Source: Flavobacteriales bacterium
GTDB lineage: Bacteria > Bacteroidota > Bacteroidia > Flavobacteriales_C > GCA-002722245
DNA: 64,000 nucleotides
Assembly (NCBI GenBank): GCA_023251095.1
Contig: JAHEZL010000009.1
Location: 1 to 64,000 of the forward strand
Direction: 5' to 3'
Shown here: one piece after another, positions 38,371 to 48,132 of the stretch
Numbering within the stretch: the stretch's first letter is position 1
How the letters are laid out: each line of letters begins with the position of its first letter
Notes under the pieces: generated by a model
The model's database searches: none
The model's input: the letters and a program-made list of their open reading frames with translations, nothing else
What the model was told of the DNA's origin: nothing
Translations under genes and position numbers: made by a program

Positions 38371-40245
38371 TTAATCTACATTGTCATGCAGGAAAGAATT
38401 GTTCGGACGGATTTCCGGACCTTCTGTATCGTCTTGTGACAGTGTATATCTGGAGATGGTAGATTCCGATGAATGTGGAATTTTATCCAGATTGATATTT
38501 TTTCTTTTGTAAGCCGGTTCGTTTTCTAAATCAACAATATCAGTTGGAGATTTCATACGGTGACTCAACGCTTTCAACTTCATAATTCTCTCTTGCGACT
38601 GGCGCATTTGATCTTCGGCATCCAGTTCTTTGCTGAAGGAAGTTGTTGCAGCAGGCTCTTCCTGTTTCACGTTTAATGCCGGAACGAAATCAGAAACCGG
38701 CGCTTGACGTGGTGTTTGAACCGGTTCAGAAAACAATGGTGTAGTGTTCAAAGCTTTCGGCATTTCAGCCGGCTCTTCTTCTTCGTATAATTTTTTAACG
38801 CCAACCGTAACAACAGGCAATTCGTCTTCAACAGTACCTATTGATTTAACTTCCCATCCTGCAGGCAATTCGTCTTCTTTAATATTGAAAACACTTTCTT
38901 CCATGATAGGCTCTTCTTCTTCCACTTCAGAAAGTTCAGGCTCGAAACTCAAAGTCACTTGTTCCACTTCAGGAGTTTGAGCAACAATAACTTCTTCTTC
39001 CATTTCAATTTCCAAAGGCAATTCTTGTTCTTCCACTTCATCAAAAATCAACGGAGAAGAAAAAGTCGTTGGCTCAGGCAAAGTGATTTTTTCAGGTTCA
39101 GGAGCTACAAAAACAACAGGCTCTTCTTTTTTAAGAATCGGCGCTTCCACTTTAACAACAGGCGCTTCAGCGATAGGCTGTTGAATGGCCGCAATATGTT
39201 GTGGTTGCTTTACAGCAGGTTTTTCAATTTCTAAGCGATGAACTACTTTGTTTGGTTTGCTTTCTAAATCAGCACCCAGTGCCATAGAAGTTTTAAATCC
39301 TGTAGCGATTAAAGTAACACTTACATTTTCTCCTAATGATTCATCAATTCCTGTACCCCAGATAATCTCTGCAGTTGAGCCTGCTTCATCCTGAATGTAA
39401 TCAGTGATTTCAGCGATCTCATCCATCGTAACATCTTTGGAACCGGAAGTGATATTTAATAAAATGTAGTTAGCACCTTTGATGTTGTTGTCGTTTAATA
39501 AAGGAGAAGCCAATGCATTTTGAACTGCAATCATCGCGCGGTTTTCACCCGATGCTTTCGCCGATCCCATGATGGCTGCACCACTATCTCTCATCACTGT
39601 TCTAACGTCTTCAAAATCTACGTTGATATATCCAGTCACTGTAATGATTTCAGCGATTCCTTTAGCTGCGGTTGTCAAGATATCATCGGCTTTACCGAAA
39701 GCTTCAGATAAAGAAAGATTGCCATAAATTTCACGAAGCTTGTCGTTGCACACCACCAATAAAGTGTCAACGTTTCTTCTCAGTTCAGCAATTCCTTCTT
39801 CTGCTTGTTTCGCTCTTTTTCTTCCTTCAAAGAGGAAAGGATAAGTTACGATACCAACAGTTAAAATCCCCATTTCCTTTGCTATTTGAGCAATGACAGG
39901 AGCTGCACCGGTTCCTGTTCCACCGCCCATTCCGGCAGTGATGAAAACCATGCGTGTGTTTTTAGAAAGCAGTTCTCTGATTTCTTCTATATTTTCCATC
40001 GCAGCATTTTGTCCAACATTTGGAAGTGAGCCTGCTCCTCTTCCATCTGTCAACGACGTTCCCAACTGAATTTTGTTGGGCACCGGACTGATGTCCAACG
40101 CTTGCTGATCGGTATTGCAAATTAAAAAATCCACACCTGTAATCCCTTGACGGTACATGTGGTTTACGGCATTGCTTCCGCCTCCTCCAACTCCAATTAC
40201 TTTGATAATTGAAGATTGATCTTTTGGTAAATTGAACTGCATCAT
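38371..40245 (-). CDS. ftsZ: cell division protein FtsZ with long acidic C-terminal linker
   Basis: GVGGGGSNAVNHM, GGGTGTGAAPVIA tubulin signature; ~300-aa E/P/V-rich tail ending in ENEPAYKRKNINLDKIP. Confidence 0.98.
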   Translation of the reverse strand: MMQFNLPKDQSSIIKVIGVGGGGSNAVNHMYRQGITGVDFLICNTDQQALDISPVPNKIQLGTSLTDGRGAGSLPNVGQNAAMENIEEIRELLSKNTRMVFITAGMGGGTGTGAAPVIAQIAKEMGILTVGIVTYPFLFEGRKRAKQAEEGIAELRRNVDTLLVVCNDKLREIYGNLSLSEAFGKADDILTTAAKGIAEIITVTGYINVDFEDVRTVMRDSGAAIMGSAKASGENRAMIAVQNALASPLLNDNNIKGANYILLNITSGSKDVTMDEIAEITDYIQDEAGSTAEIIWGTGIDESLGENVSVTLIATGFKTSMALGADLESKPNKVVHRLEIEKPAVKQPQHIAAIQQPIAEAPVVKVEAPILKKEEPVVFVAPEPEKITLPEPTTFSSPLIFDEVEEQELPLEIEMEEEVIVAQTPEVEQVTLSFEPELSEVEEEEPIMEESVFNIKEDELPAGWEVKSIGTVEDELPVVTVGVKKLYEEEEPAEMPKALNTTPLFSEPVQTPRQAPVSDFVPALNVKQEEPAATTSFSKELDAEDQMRQSQERIMKLKALSHRMKSPTDIVDLENEPAYKRKNINLDKIPHSSESTISRYTLSQDDTEGPEIRPNNSFLHDNVD

Positions 40246-40275
40246 TTTATTGGCTTTTATGTATTGGTAAATATT

Positions 40276-41589
40276 TTATTCTGCGTCTTCTTCAAAAAAC
40301 TGTTTTCCTTTTTGTAAAATTTTATCAAAGAAAGATCCTTTGTTTTTGCTGGAATGATCTTTAATGGCAGTGGTTGGTGTTAACGGAACTTCAGGTGCTT
40401 TGGTAGTTGTGTTAGCGCTGAAAACTTTTTGTTTGTCGAGAACCTGTAATCCTTTTATTACCAAACCAACGCCGGTTGCGTAAGCCGGACTGGTGATCTC
40501 CTGTGAATTTCCTTTCGCCAAATGTTCGTTCGGGTAACCAATACGAGTATCCATTCCTGTCATGTATTCCACCAGCTGGCCCATGTGCTTCAATTGCGCA
40601 CCACCACCTGTTACTACAATTCCTGCAATTAATTTTTTCTCATAGCCCGAATTTTTGATTTCGTAGTAAACGTTTTCTACGATCTCTTCCATTCTAGCCT
40701 GTATGATGTGTGCTAAATTTTTAACAGAGATTTCTTTCGGCTCTCTTCCTCTCAATCCGGGAATTGAAACGATTTCATTCTCTTTATTTTCGCTTGCCAA
40801 AGCAGAACCGAATTTCATTTTCAATAACTCAGCCTGACTTTTTATAATCGTGCATCCTTCCTTAATGTCTTCAGTAATCACGTTTCCACCAAAAGGAATA
40901 ACTGCAGTGTGACGAATAATCCCGTCTTGAAAAATTGCGATGTCGGTTGTTCCACCACCTATATCCACCAACACAACTCCTGCTTCTTTTTCTTCGTCAT
41001 TCAATACTGCTTCGGAAGATGCTAATGGTTCCAAAATCAAATCCACCACTTTCAATCCCGCTTTTTGAATACACTTGTGAATGTTTTTCGCCGCAGCAAT
41101 TTGTCCGGTGATGATGTGGAAATTTGCTTCCAATCTCACACCCGACATTCCCACAGGATCTTTAATTCCCTGTTCGTTGTCCACAATGTATTCCTGAGGC
41201 AAAACGTGAATAATTTCTTCTCCCGGCTGCATGTACAGCTTGTACATATCGTCGATCAAAGCATCAATATCTTTTTGTCCGATTTCTTCTTCCAAAGAGC
41301 TGCGCACCTTGATACCTCTGTGTTGTAACGATTTTATGTGCTGACCGGCAATACCCACATTCACTTCACGAATCGTCACTCCCGATTGGTTTTCCGCTTC
41401 AGCAACAGCACTTTTTATCGACTGAACAGTTTTTTCAATGTTGGAAACAACACCACGTGTAACGCCTACAGATTCTGATCTTCCCATTCCGAGAATTTCA
41501 ATTTTTCCGTATTCGTTTCTACGACCTACTAAGCAAACAATTTTTGTAGTACCAATATCTAGCCCTACTATAATTTCAGATGGTTCCAT
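40276..41589 (-). CDS. ftsA: cell division protein FtsA
   Basis: IIVGLDIGTTKIVCLVG, VLVDIGGGTTDIAIF, VVTGGGAQLKHMG. Confidence 0.97.
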   Translation of the reverse strand: MEPSEIIVGLDIGTTKIVCLVGRRNEYGKIEILGMGRSESVGVTRGVVSNIEKTVQSIKSAVAEAENQSGVTIREVNVGIAGQHIKSLQHRGIKVRSSLEEEIGQKDIDALIDDMYKLYMQPGEEIIHVLPQEYIVDNEQGIKDPVGMSGVRLEANFHIITGQIAAAKNIHKCIQKAGLKVVDLILEPLASSEAVLNDEEKEAGVVLVDIGGGTTDIAIFQDGIIRHTAVIPFGGNVITEDIKEGCTIIKSQAELLKMKFGSALASENKENEIVSIPGLRGREPKEISVKNLAHIIQARMEEIVENVYYEIKNSGYEKKLIAGIVVTGGGAQLKHMGQLVEYMTGMDTRIGYPNEHLAKGNSQEITSPAYATGVGLVIKGLQVLDKQKVFSANTTTKAPEVPLTPTTAIKDHSSKNKGSFFDKILQKGKQFFEEDAE

Positions 41590-42369
41590 TTAAATAACTT
41601 TCTTTTTACAAACAATTTGACCCTTATATTTCAAAATAATCTCTGAATAACTATCAATGTTTTCCGGTGTGAGTCCCGTTTTATAGAACAAATCCAACTT
41701 CTCAAATTTCTCATCGAGATCGTTCACTCCGCCCAGTATCACCCTGAAATCGCCGTACTTCGGAACTATCTCAATTTCGCCTCTTTCGTTGAAATAGATC
41801 TGATCGGTAAAAGCCTCCCAAAACTCATTCTTGCTGAAAAACTTTGCAAGAACATACAAATCCTTCACCACCTTCTTTTCACATTGATTTACCAAAGAAC
41901 TATCCTTAACGCCGCAGTAACTGAAATAATCGCCGGTTGCCACCACCACTCTCGAAGTATATTTTGGCAACCACTCCATTCGCGCTCCCGCGCTGTCAAT
42001 GTAAAAACCTTTCCCGTTCTGTGGAATAACCCGGAGCAAAACTTTTCTCAGAGAAATGTTAATAAATACCTCTCCATCCACGCTGACAAAGGCTTGCACG
42101 CTGTCTACAGGCTCCAGTTTTTTTATCAACTTTTCAATCTCCCCCGTGTTAATAACAGAAATTTTCTCTTTTAACAACGAATCGCCATTCGATAATAACA
42201 CGTTCATCACATCATTTTTATCCAGAAAATAATTCCCCGGAGCCGTTTTTATCGAGATATTAATTTTGTGACACAATAGCTTTTCACTGCTCTTTTCCAC
42301 AAAGGCCATAGTGGTAATTAAGCCCGCGATGAACAGGAACCAAAGCGCTATTTTCAATTTTATATTCAC
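41590..42369 (-). CDS. ftsQ: cell division protein FtsQ
   Basis: single N-terminal TM, POTRA-like region, position between murC and ftsA. Confidence 0.85.
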   Translation of the reverse strand: MNIKLKIALWFLFIAGLITTMAFVEKSSEKLLCHKINISIKTAPGNYFLDKNDVMNVLLSNGDSLLKEKISVINTGEIEKLIKKLEPVDSVQAFVSVDGEVFINISLRKVLLRVIPQNGKGFYIDSAGARMEWLPKYTSRVVVATGDYFSYCGVKDSSLVNQCEKKVVKDLYVLAKFFSKNEFWEAFTDQIYFNERGEIEIVPKYGDFRVILGGVNDLDEKFEKLDLFYKTGLTPENIDSYSEIILKYKGQIVCKKKVI

Positions 42370-43739
42370 TGTTTTTCTTCTAAAATGTTTTTGATATCGT
42401 TGACCATAGCACCTATATCTCCCGCGCCAACCGTGAGCAATATCTCTAAAGGATCATTTTTAATTCTGTTTTTCAGCTCTTCCTTGGATAACAATTGTTT
42501 GTTCGCCGACTGTATTTTATCCAATAAGAATTGAGAATTGATTCCCGGCATCGGCAATTCCCTGGCCGGATAAATCTCGAGTAAAATCACTTCGTCCAGC
42601 AATTCCAGACTGCGAGCGAAACCATCGGCAAAATCGCGTGTACGGGAAAAAAGATGCGGCTGAAAAACGCCCGTAATTTTTTTCCCAGGAAAGAAATGAC
42701 GCATAGAGGTAATGCAGCGATTCAACTCCTCGGGGTGATGTGCGTAGTCGTCCACATACACCATATTGTTTTTGCGCAACACCACTTCAAAACGGCGATC
42801 CACTCCTTTGTATTCTTTTAAAGCCTTCAGAATAACCGTAGGCGTAATATTCATTTCGAAAGCAACCGCAGCTGCCGCAATACAATTTTCAACGTTGTGT
42901 AAACCCGGTAAACCGAGGGAAGCTCCTTCAATTATTTTTCCTTTCGCAACGATATCGAAGCAATACGCGCCATCTTCCACACGAATATTTTTTGCGTAAT
43001 AATCTGCTTCGGGATTATCGAGAGAATATGTTAAATAAGGTTCTTCAAAGGTGTTGGCGACTTTATAGTTCACCAAAAGCTGTCCGTTTTTTTTGATATT
43101 TTTTGCAAAGAGCTGGAAAGACTCTACCACTTTATCACTTGTTCCGTAAATATCCAGATGATCCGGATCTACCGATGAACAAACCATAATATCCGGATAC
43201 AATCTCAAAAAACTTCTGTCGTATTCATCCGCTTCCACCACACAAATTTCGGCGTCTTTATTACCTAAATAATTGCTGTTTAAATTTTTTGAAACGCCGC
43301 CTAAAAAAGCGGAAAAAGACAAATCAGCTACTTTAAAAAGATGCGCCACCATTGATGAAATGGTGGTTTTACCATGGGTTCCGGAAACCGATACATTGTA
43401 TAAAAGTTTGGTGAGTTCACCTAAAACCTCTGAGCGTTTGTACAAGGTAACGCCCTGTTCTAACAAATAATTTTTACCGATATGCGTTGCCGGAATCGCC
43501 GGAGTATACACTACTAAAACATCACTTTGATTGGCTTTTACTTCAGCAGGAAGTGCTTCAATAGTATCATCGTAATGAACAGCAATTCCTTCTTCCACCA
43601 ATTGCTTGGTGAGTGTGGTTTCAGTTTTATCATAACCCGAAACTTTTTTCCCCTGCGCATTGAAATGACGCGCCAATGCGCTCATGCCAATGCCGCCGAT
43701 GCCTATGAAGTAGATGATATTTTTTTCTGCGAGCTTCAT
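42366..43739 (-). CDS. murC: UDP-N-acetylmuramate--L-alanine ligase
   Basis: GIGGIGMSALARHF, VSGTHGKTTISSMVAH, VDDYAHHPEEL. Confidence 0.97.
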   Translation of the reverse strand: MKLAEKNIIYFIGIGGIGMSALARHFNAQGKKVSGYDKTETTLTKQLVEEGIAVHYDDTIEALPAEVKANQSDVLVVYTPAIPATHIGKNYLLEQGVTLYKRSEVLGELTKLLYNVSVSGTHGKTTISSMVAHLFKVADLSFSAFLGGVSKNLNSNYLGNKDAEICVVEADEYDRSFLRLYPDIMVCSSVDPDHLDIYGTSDKVVESFQLFAKNIKKNGQLLVNYKVANTFEEPYLTYSLDNPEADYYAKNIRVEDGAYCFDIVAKGKIIEGASLGLPGLHNVENCIAAAAVAFEMNITPTVILKALKEYKGVDRRFEVVLRKNNMVYVDDYAHHPEELNRCITSMRHFFPGKKITGVFQPHLFSRTRDFADGFARSLELLDEVILLEIYPARELPMPGINSQFLLDKIQSANKQLLSKEELKNRIKNDPLEILLTVGAGDIGAMVNDIKNILEEKQ

Positions 43740-44860
43740 TTTTGAATCAGTTTCATTACTTCACTAACAATGGTTTCTGTAGCGTTGGCGAAAGCCAGTT
43801 TATCCATGTTTCGCGATAGTTTTTCCATTTGTTCTTTATCGTTTAACAAAGCGATGGCATCCTGCACCAAATGTTCTTTCACTTCGCTGTCTTTCACCAA
43901 AAGAGCCGCATTGTAATTCACTAATGACAAAGCATTTTTAGTTTGATGGTCTTCTGCTGCGGAAGGCAACGGAACGAGTATCGCAGGTTTTTTAACCAAA
44001 CACAATTCCGATACAGCAAGCGCTCCTGCACGGGATATCACCACATCGGCAACTGCGTAAGCCAGATCCATATCGGCAATAAAATCCAGAGACTGGATTC
44101 CTTTTTTCCCAACTTCACTCACGCGTTTTTTCGCTTGCTCGGTATATAATTTTCCGGTTTGCCAGATGAGCTGAACATCATTATCGGCAAACAATTGCAA
44201 ATTGGCATCAATCGCATGATTGACAGAACGTGCGCCCAGACTACCTCCTACAACGAGCACTATTTTTTTAGATCCATCCAATCCGAATTTCTCCAATCCT
44301 CTTTCGCGTTTTCCTTCCAGTTTGGTAATCTCTTTTCTAACAGGATTTCCCGTCAGAATTATTTTATCGGCAGGAAAAAATCTTTCCATTTTATCGTAGG
44401 CCACACAGATTTTTTGCACCCTGTTTTTCAAAATTTTATTGGTGATGCCCGGATAAGAATTCTGTTCTTGAATCAAACAAGGAATGCCTTTCATAGATGC
44501 TGCATACAACAATGATCCACTGGCATAACCACCCACACCTATTGCGATATCCGGTTTAAATTTGCGAATAATGCGCAACGCTTTAGTAACACTAAAAATT
44601 ACTTTAAAAGGGAAAAGAAAATTTTTGAGCGTAAAGCTTCTTTGCAAACCGCTGATCCAAAGTCCTTCGATGGGAAAGCCGGCAGCCGGAACTTTTTCCA
44701 TTTCCATTTTACCTTTTGCGCCAACAAAAAGGATATCGGCATTTGGAAATTTTTCCTGGATACCGCGCGCTATGGCAACGGCCGGAAAGATATGTCCGCC
44801 TGTACCACCGCCACTAATTATTACCCGTGGCCACTTCTTGTTTGTCGCTTTTTTTGTCAT
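43736..44860 (-). CDS. murG: UDP-GlcNAc--MurNAc-(pentapeptide) pyrophosphoryl-undecaprenol GlcNAc transferase
   Basis: VIISGGGTGGHIFPAVAIA, VGGSLGARSVN, ISRAGALAVSEL. Confidence 0.97.
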   Translation of the reverse strand: MTKKATNKKWPRVIISGGGTGGHIFPAVAIARGIQEKFPNADILFVGAKGKMEMEKVPAAGFPIEGLWISGLQRSFTLKNFLFPFKVIFSVTKALRIIRKFKPDIAIGVGGYASGSLLYAASMKGIPCLIQEQNSYPGITNKILKNRVQKICVAYDKMERFFPADKIILTGNPVRKEITKLEGKRERGLEKFGLDGSKKIVLVVGGSLGARSVNHAIDANLQLFADNDVQLIWQTGKLYTEQAKKRVSEVGKKGIQSLDFIADMDLAYAVADVVISRAGALAVSELCLVKKPAILVPLPSAAEDHQTKNALSLVNYNAALLVKDSEVKEHLVQDAIALLNDKEQMEKLSRNMDKLAFANATETIVSEVMKLIQK

Positions 44861-46004
44861 AAACTTCTTTACTCACGCTTAAAATAATGCCTAACGAAAT
44901 ACTGGTGAACCACAGTGAAGTCCCGCCCATACTTAAATACGGAAGCGGCTGACCCGTAACGGGAAATAAACCCACAGCAACGCCCATGTTGCTAAAAGCC
45001 TGAAATATCAAGGAAATGGAACAACCCACCACGAGCAGCACAGCAAAAGTAGATTCGCTCTTGACGGCAATTCTCACCGAACGGTAAAACAATAAGAGAT
45101 AAAGAAAAATGCAAAATATACCGCCGATGAATCCGGTTTCTTTAATCAATGACGCATACATGAAATCCGAAAAAGCCTGTGGAGGAGTTGGTGCATCGGC
45201 TTTACCGCCGAACCAGTTTCCAAAAATACCACCACTCACAATTGTAGCTTTTGCGAGATTACTTTGGTAGTTCGCTTCAGCATCTTCTTCGATGGCTTTT
45301 TCACCGGAGGCATCACTTCCGCCCCAGGCTTCTACACGATTGATCCATGTTTGCACTCTGTTGTTATCAGGAAAAACAGTAATCACCACCAGAATAAAAA
45401 GAGCAAAAGAACCAATGGCCATTCCCACGGTGTACAAAATATATTTGAAGGGTACGCGACCGATAAAAAGTAAAACCATGCTGGTTCCAAAAATTAAAGC
45501 AGCAGTAGAAAAATTTACTTTAACAATTAATCCGCATACCAAAAAAATGGGAGCGATGATGGGTAGAAAAATTTCTTTAAATTTTTGACCTTCCTGTCTC
45601 TTGTGTAACACGCGGGCGAGGTAAGTAATGAGCGCCAGTTTAGCTAAATCGGAAGTTTGAAAACTAACACCAATACCCGGAATCACCAACCAGCGATCGG
45701 CAGAATGTTCACTTTGTCCGGCCAACATTGTGAGTAACAAAAGAGGAATGGAAATGATCAGTAAGATCTGAGAGAGTCGGGAAAAATATTTGTATTTAAC
45801 GAGATGAGTGAAGTAGATGATTCCGAGTCCGAGAAAAAGCATAAGCAGATGCTTCATCAAATAAAACTCAGTATTTCCGCCTTGAAAGCGGTAGGCTAAA
45901 CTTCCTGTCGATTTGTAAACCATAACAATCGACATCAGTGAAAGTAAAAAAACTACCCACCAAATAATTTTATCACCATGTATAAAACTATAGATGCTCT
46001 TCAT
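44814..46004 (-). CDS. ftsW: lipid II polymerase/flippase-family division protein FtsW
   Basis: SEDS-family TM pattern; FSDFMYASLIKETGFIGG, FPVTGQPLPYLSMGGTSLW. Confidence 0.95.
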   Translation of the reverse strand: MKSIYSFIHGDKIIWWVVFLLSLMSIVMVYKSTGSLAYRFQGGNTEFYLMKHLLMLFLGLGIIYFTHLVKYKYFSRLSQILLIISIPLLLLTMLAGQSEHSADRWLVIPGIGVSFQTSDLAKLALITYLARVLHKRQEGQKFKEIFLPIIAPIFLVCGLIVKVNFSTAALIFGTSMVLLFIGRVPFKYILYTVGMAIGSFALFILVVITVFPDNNRVQTWINRVEAWGGSDASGEKAIEEDAEANYQSNLAKATIVSGGIFGNWFGGKADAPTPPQAFSDFMYASLIKETGFIGGIFCIFLYLLLFYRSVRIAVKSESTFAVLLVVGCSISLIFQAFSNMGVAVGLFPVTGQPLPYLSMGGTSLWFTSISLGIILSVSKEVYDKKSDKQEVATGNN

Positions 46005-46203
46005 TGGTGGCCAGCTCAGGCGTTACTTGTCCCTTATTCTGAATTGGAGCAGTAACCAAATCATCATGAACAGCATTAAACCCTTTTACCGCTTCAACAA
46101 CAAAATAAATAGCCAAAAGAATTAATCCAAAAAGCAATACCGTTAATAGGAGAATAAATTTCTCTTTTCGCGAACCATCATTTTCAAAAAATATCCCCAG
46201 CAT
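45988..46203 (-). CDS. small single-TM protein between ftsW and the MurD-like ORF
   Basis: 71 aa; KEKFILLLTVLLFGLILLAIYFVVEAVKGF TM segment; overlaps ftsW start by 17 nt. Confidence 0.6.
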   Translation of the reverse strand: MLGIFFENDGSRKEKFILLLTVLLFGLILLAIYFVVEAVKGFNAVHDDLVTAPIQNKGQVTPELATNEEHL

Positions 46204-46214
46204 ATGATTAAGAA

Positions 46215-46766
46215 TTATAAGTTTCTCACCAGTTGTTTGAATCTGTTGCCTCTCTCTTCGTAATTTTCAAACATGTTAAAACTTGCAGACGCAGGCGACA
46301 TTAAAACCGCTTCACCTTTTTCAGCAGCGTAGTAAGCCATTTGTACAGCTTCTTCCATACTTGCGGCAGCAACAATCATTTGTACTTTATCAAGGAAAGC
46401 TTCGAAAGCTTTATTTTTTTCTGTTCCGATGTAAACCACACATCTTACTTTTTCTTTCACCAGTTCTTCTAAAGAAGAATAATCAACAGTTTTATCAACA
46501 CCACCTACTATCCAAACCACTGATTTAGTCATTCTTTCCAAAGCATACCAAGTAGAATTAACGTTGGTTGCTTTTGAATCGTTGACATACTCAATGCCGT
46601 GAATGTTGGCTACAAATTCCAATCGGTGCTCTACATTTTCGAACTCAGAAAAACTTTCACGAATTCCTTCTTTACGAATTTTTTCGTAGTCCTTCTTAAG
46701 GTTTTCCGCCATGGAAGGACCAGTTTTGATTTGGTTTTGAAATTCGAAATTTCCTTTTGTTGTCAT
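46215..46766 (-). CDS. stand-alone MurD C-terminal-domain paralogue
   Basis: EHRLEFVANIHGIEYVNDSKATNVNSTWYALERMTKSVVWIVGGVDK...LMSPASASFNMFENYEERGNRFKQLV aligns to the last third of the adjacent MurD; no Mur ATP-binding domain upstream. Confidence 0.85.
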   Translation of the reverse strand: MTTKGNFEFQNQIKTGPSMAENLKKDYEKIRKEGIRESFSEFENVEHRLEFVANIHGIEYVNDSKATNVNSTWYALERMTKSVVWIVGGVDKTVDYSSLEELVKEKVRCVVYIGTEKNKAFEAFLDKVQMIVAAASMEEAVQMAYYAAEKGEAVLMSPASASFNMFENYEERGNRFKQLVRNL

Positions 46767-46781
46767 AATTCTGCTTAATTA

Positions 46782-48125
46782 CTATTGGTTACTAACTGAT
46801 TTTACTAGGTGTTTAAATTGATTCCCGCGATCGATATAATTTTTAAACAAATCAAAACTTGCACAAGCCGGCGACAACAAAACCGTGTCGCCACTTACTC
46901 CCCATTCTTTTGCTTTTAAAACTGCATCTGAAATACTATTCGTTGAATAAAATAATTTACCCTTGTCAGCATATAACTGCTGCAAGATACTGTTGTCTTT
47001 ACCGAGAGATATAATTCCTTTTACTTTTTTATTAACAAAAGATTCTAACACTGAATAGTCGTTGCCCTTGTCAACCCCGCCAACAATCCATATTACAGGA
47101 GTTGTCATGCTATCTAAAGCGTACCACACGGAATCCACGTTGGTAGCTTTTGAATCGTTGATGTACTCTACTCCGCTGATGACAGCAACTTTTTCCAAAC
47201 GATGTTCTGCGTTTTTAAAAGTTTTAAATCCTTCTTCAATTTGTGTTTTACTTAATCCTGCCAAAAGCGCTGCACTACCTGCAGCCATTGCGTTGTACCA
47301 ATTGTGTTTTCCCTGAATGGTTAAAACAGAAGTGGGAATATTTTCTTTTTTTCCTGCGATATCAAATTTTAATTCCTGCTCATTTGCAGTAGCCGAAGCA
47401 TTTTCTTTAATGCTCATAGAATACAACGAAGAATTTATTTTGTGATCTTTCATCCATACCGACATTGTTGTGTCGTCTTTGCAATAAATGAAAGCATCTG
47501 CTTTCGTTTGATTTTGAATTACTCTGAATTTCGATGCCACGTAATTTTCAAATTTATATTCGTAGCGATCCAGGTGATCAGGGGTGATGTTTAATAAAAT
47601 TGCGATGTCGGCTTTGAACTCAAACATGCCATCCAATTGAAAACTACTTAACTCTAAAACGTAGTAATCATGGGGATCTTCGGCCACCTGCCGCGCTATG
47701 CTCACACCAACATTTCCTGCTAAGCCGACATTGAATCCGGCAGTTTTCAGTAAATGATAAGTGAGTAAAGTAGTAGTGGTTTTTCCGTTGCTGCCGGTAA
47801 TGCAAATCATTTTTGCATCGGTATATTTTCCGGCAAATTCTATTTCCGAAACAATCGGAATATTCTTTTTTGCAAAGAATTTTACTGCGTCTGCTTTATC
47901 GGGAATTCCCGGACTTTTAATCACCATTGCCGGGGTATACTCGTACAGTAATTTATGTTCGCCGGTTTCAAAATTTATGGAATAATTTTCCAACGTTTTT
48001 TTGTACGCATCAACAACGGTTCCTCCATCAGAAACGAAAACATCATACCCTTGCTTTTTTGCAAGAATGGCTGATCCTACGCCACTTTCACCGGCTCCTA
48101 ATACTATGATGCTTTGTTTTTGCAT
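46782..48125 (-). CDS. murD: UDP-N-acetylmuramoylalanine--D-glutamate ligase
   Basis: CITGSNGKTTTTLLTYHLL, EHRLEKVAVISGVEYINDSKATNVDSV, LLSPACASFDLFKNYIDRGNQF. Confidence 0.97.
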   Translation of the reverse strand: MQKQSIIVLGAGESGVGSAILAKKQGYDVFVSDGGTVVDAYKKTLENYSINFETGEHKLLYEYTPAMVIKSPGIPDKADAVKFFAKKNIPIVSEIEFAGKYTDAKMICITGSNGKTTTTLLTYHLLKTAGFNVGLAGNVGVSIARQVAEDPHDYYVLELSSFQLDGMFEFKADIAILLNITPDHLDRYEYKFENYVASKFRVIQNQTKADAFIYCKDDTTMSVWMKDHKINSSLYSMSIKENASATANEQELKFDIAGKKENIPTSVLTIQGKHNWYNAMAAGSAALLAGLSKTQIEEGFKTFKNAEHRLEKVAVISGVEYINDSKATNVDSVWYALDSMTTPVIWIVGGVDKGNDYSVLESFVNKKVKGIISLGKDNSILQQLYADKGKLFYSTNSISDAVLKAKEWGVSGDTVLLSPACASFDLFKNYIDRGNQFKHLVKSVSNQ

Positions 48126-48132
48126 TCTTCTT

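Noticed and set aside
46215-46766. murD' as a simple frameshift fragment of murD
   Set aside because: The full-length murD next door already has its own complete C-terminal domain, so this is an extra copy with its own start rather than a split gene; decay cannot be fully excluded without relatives.
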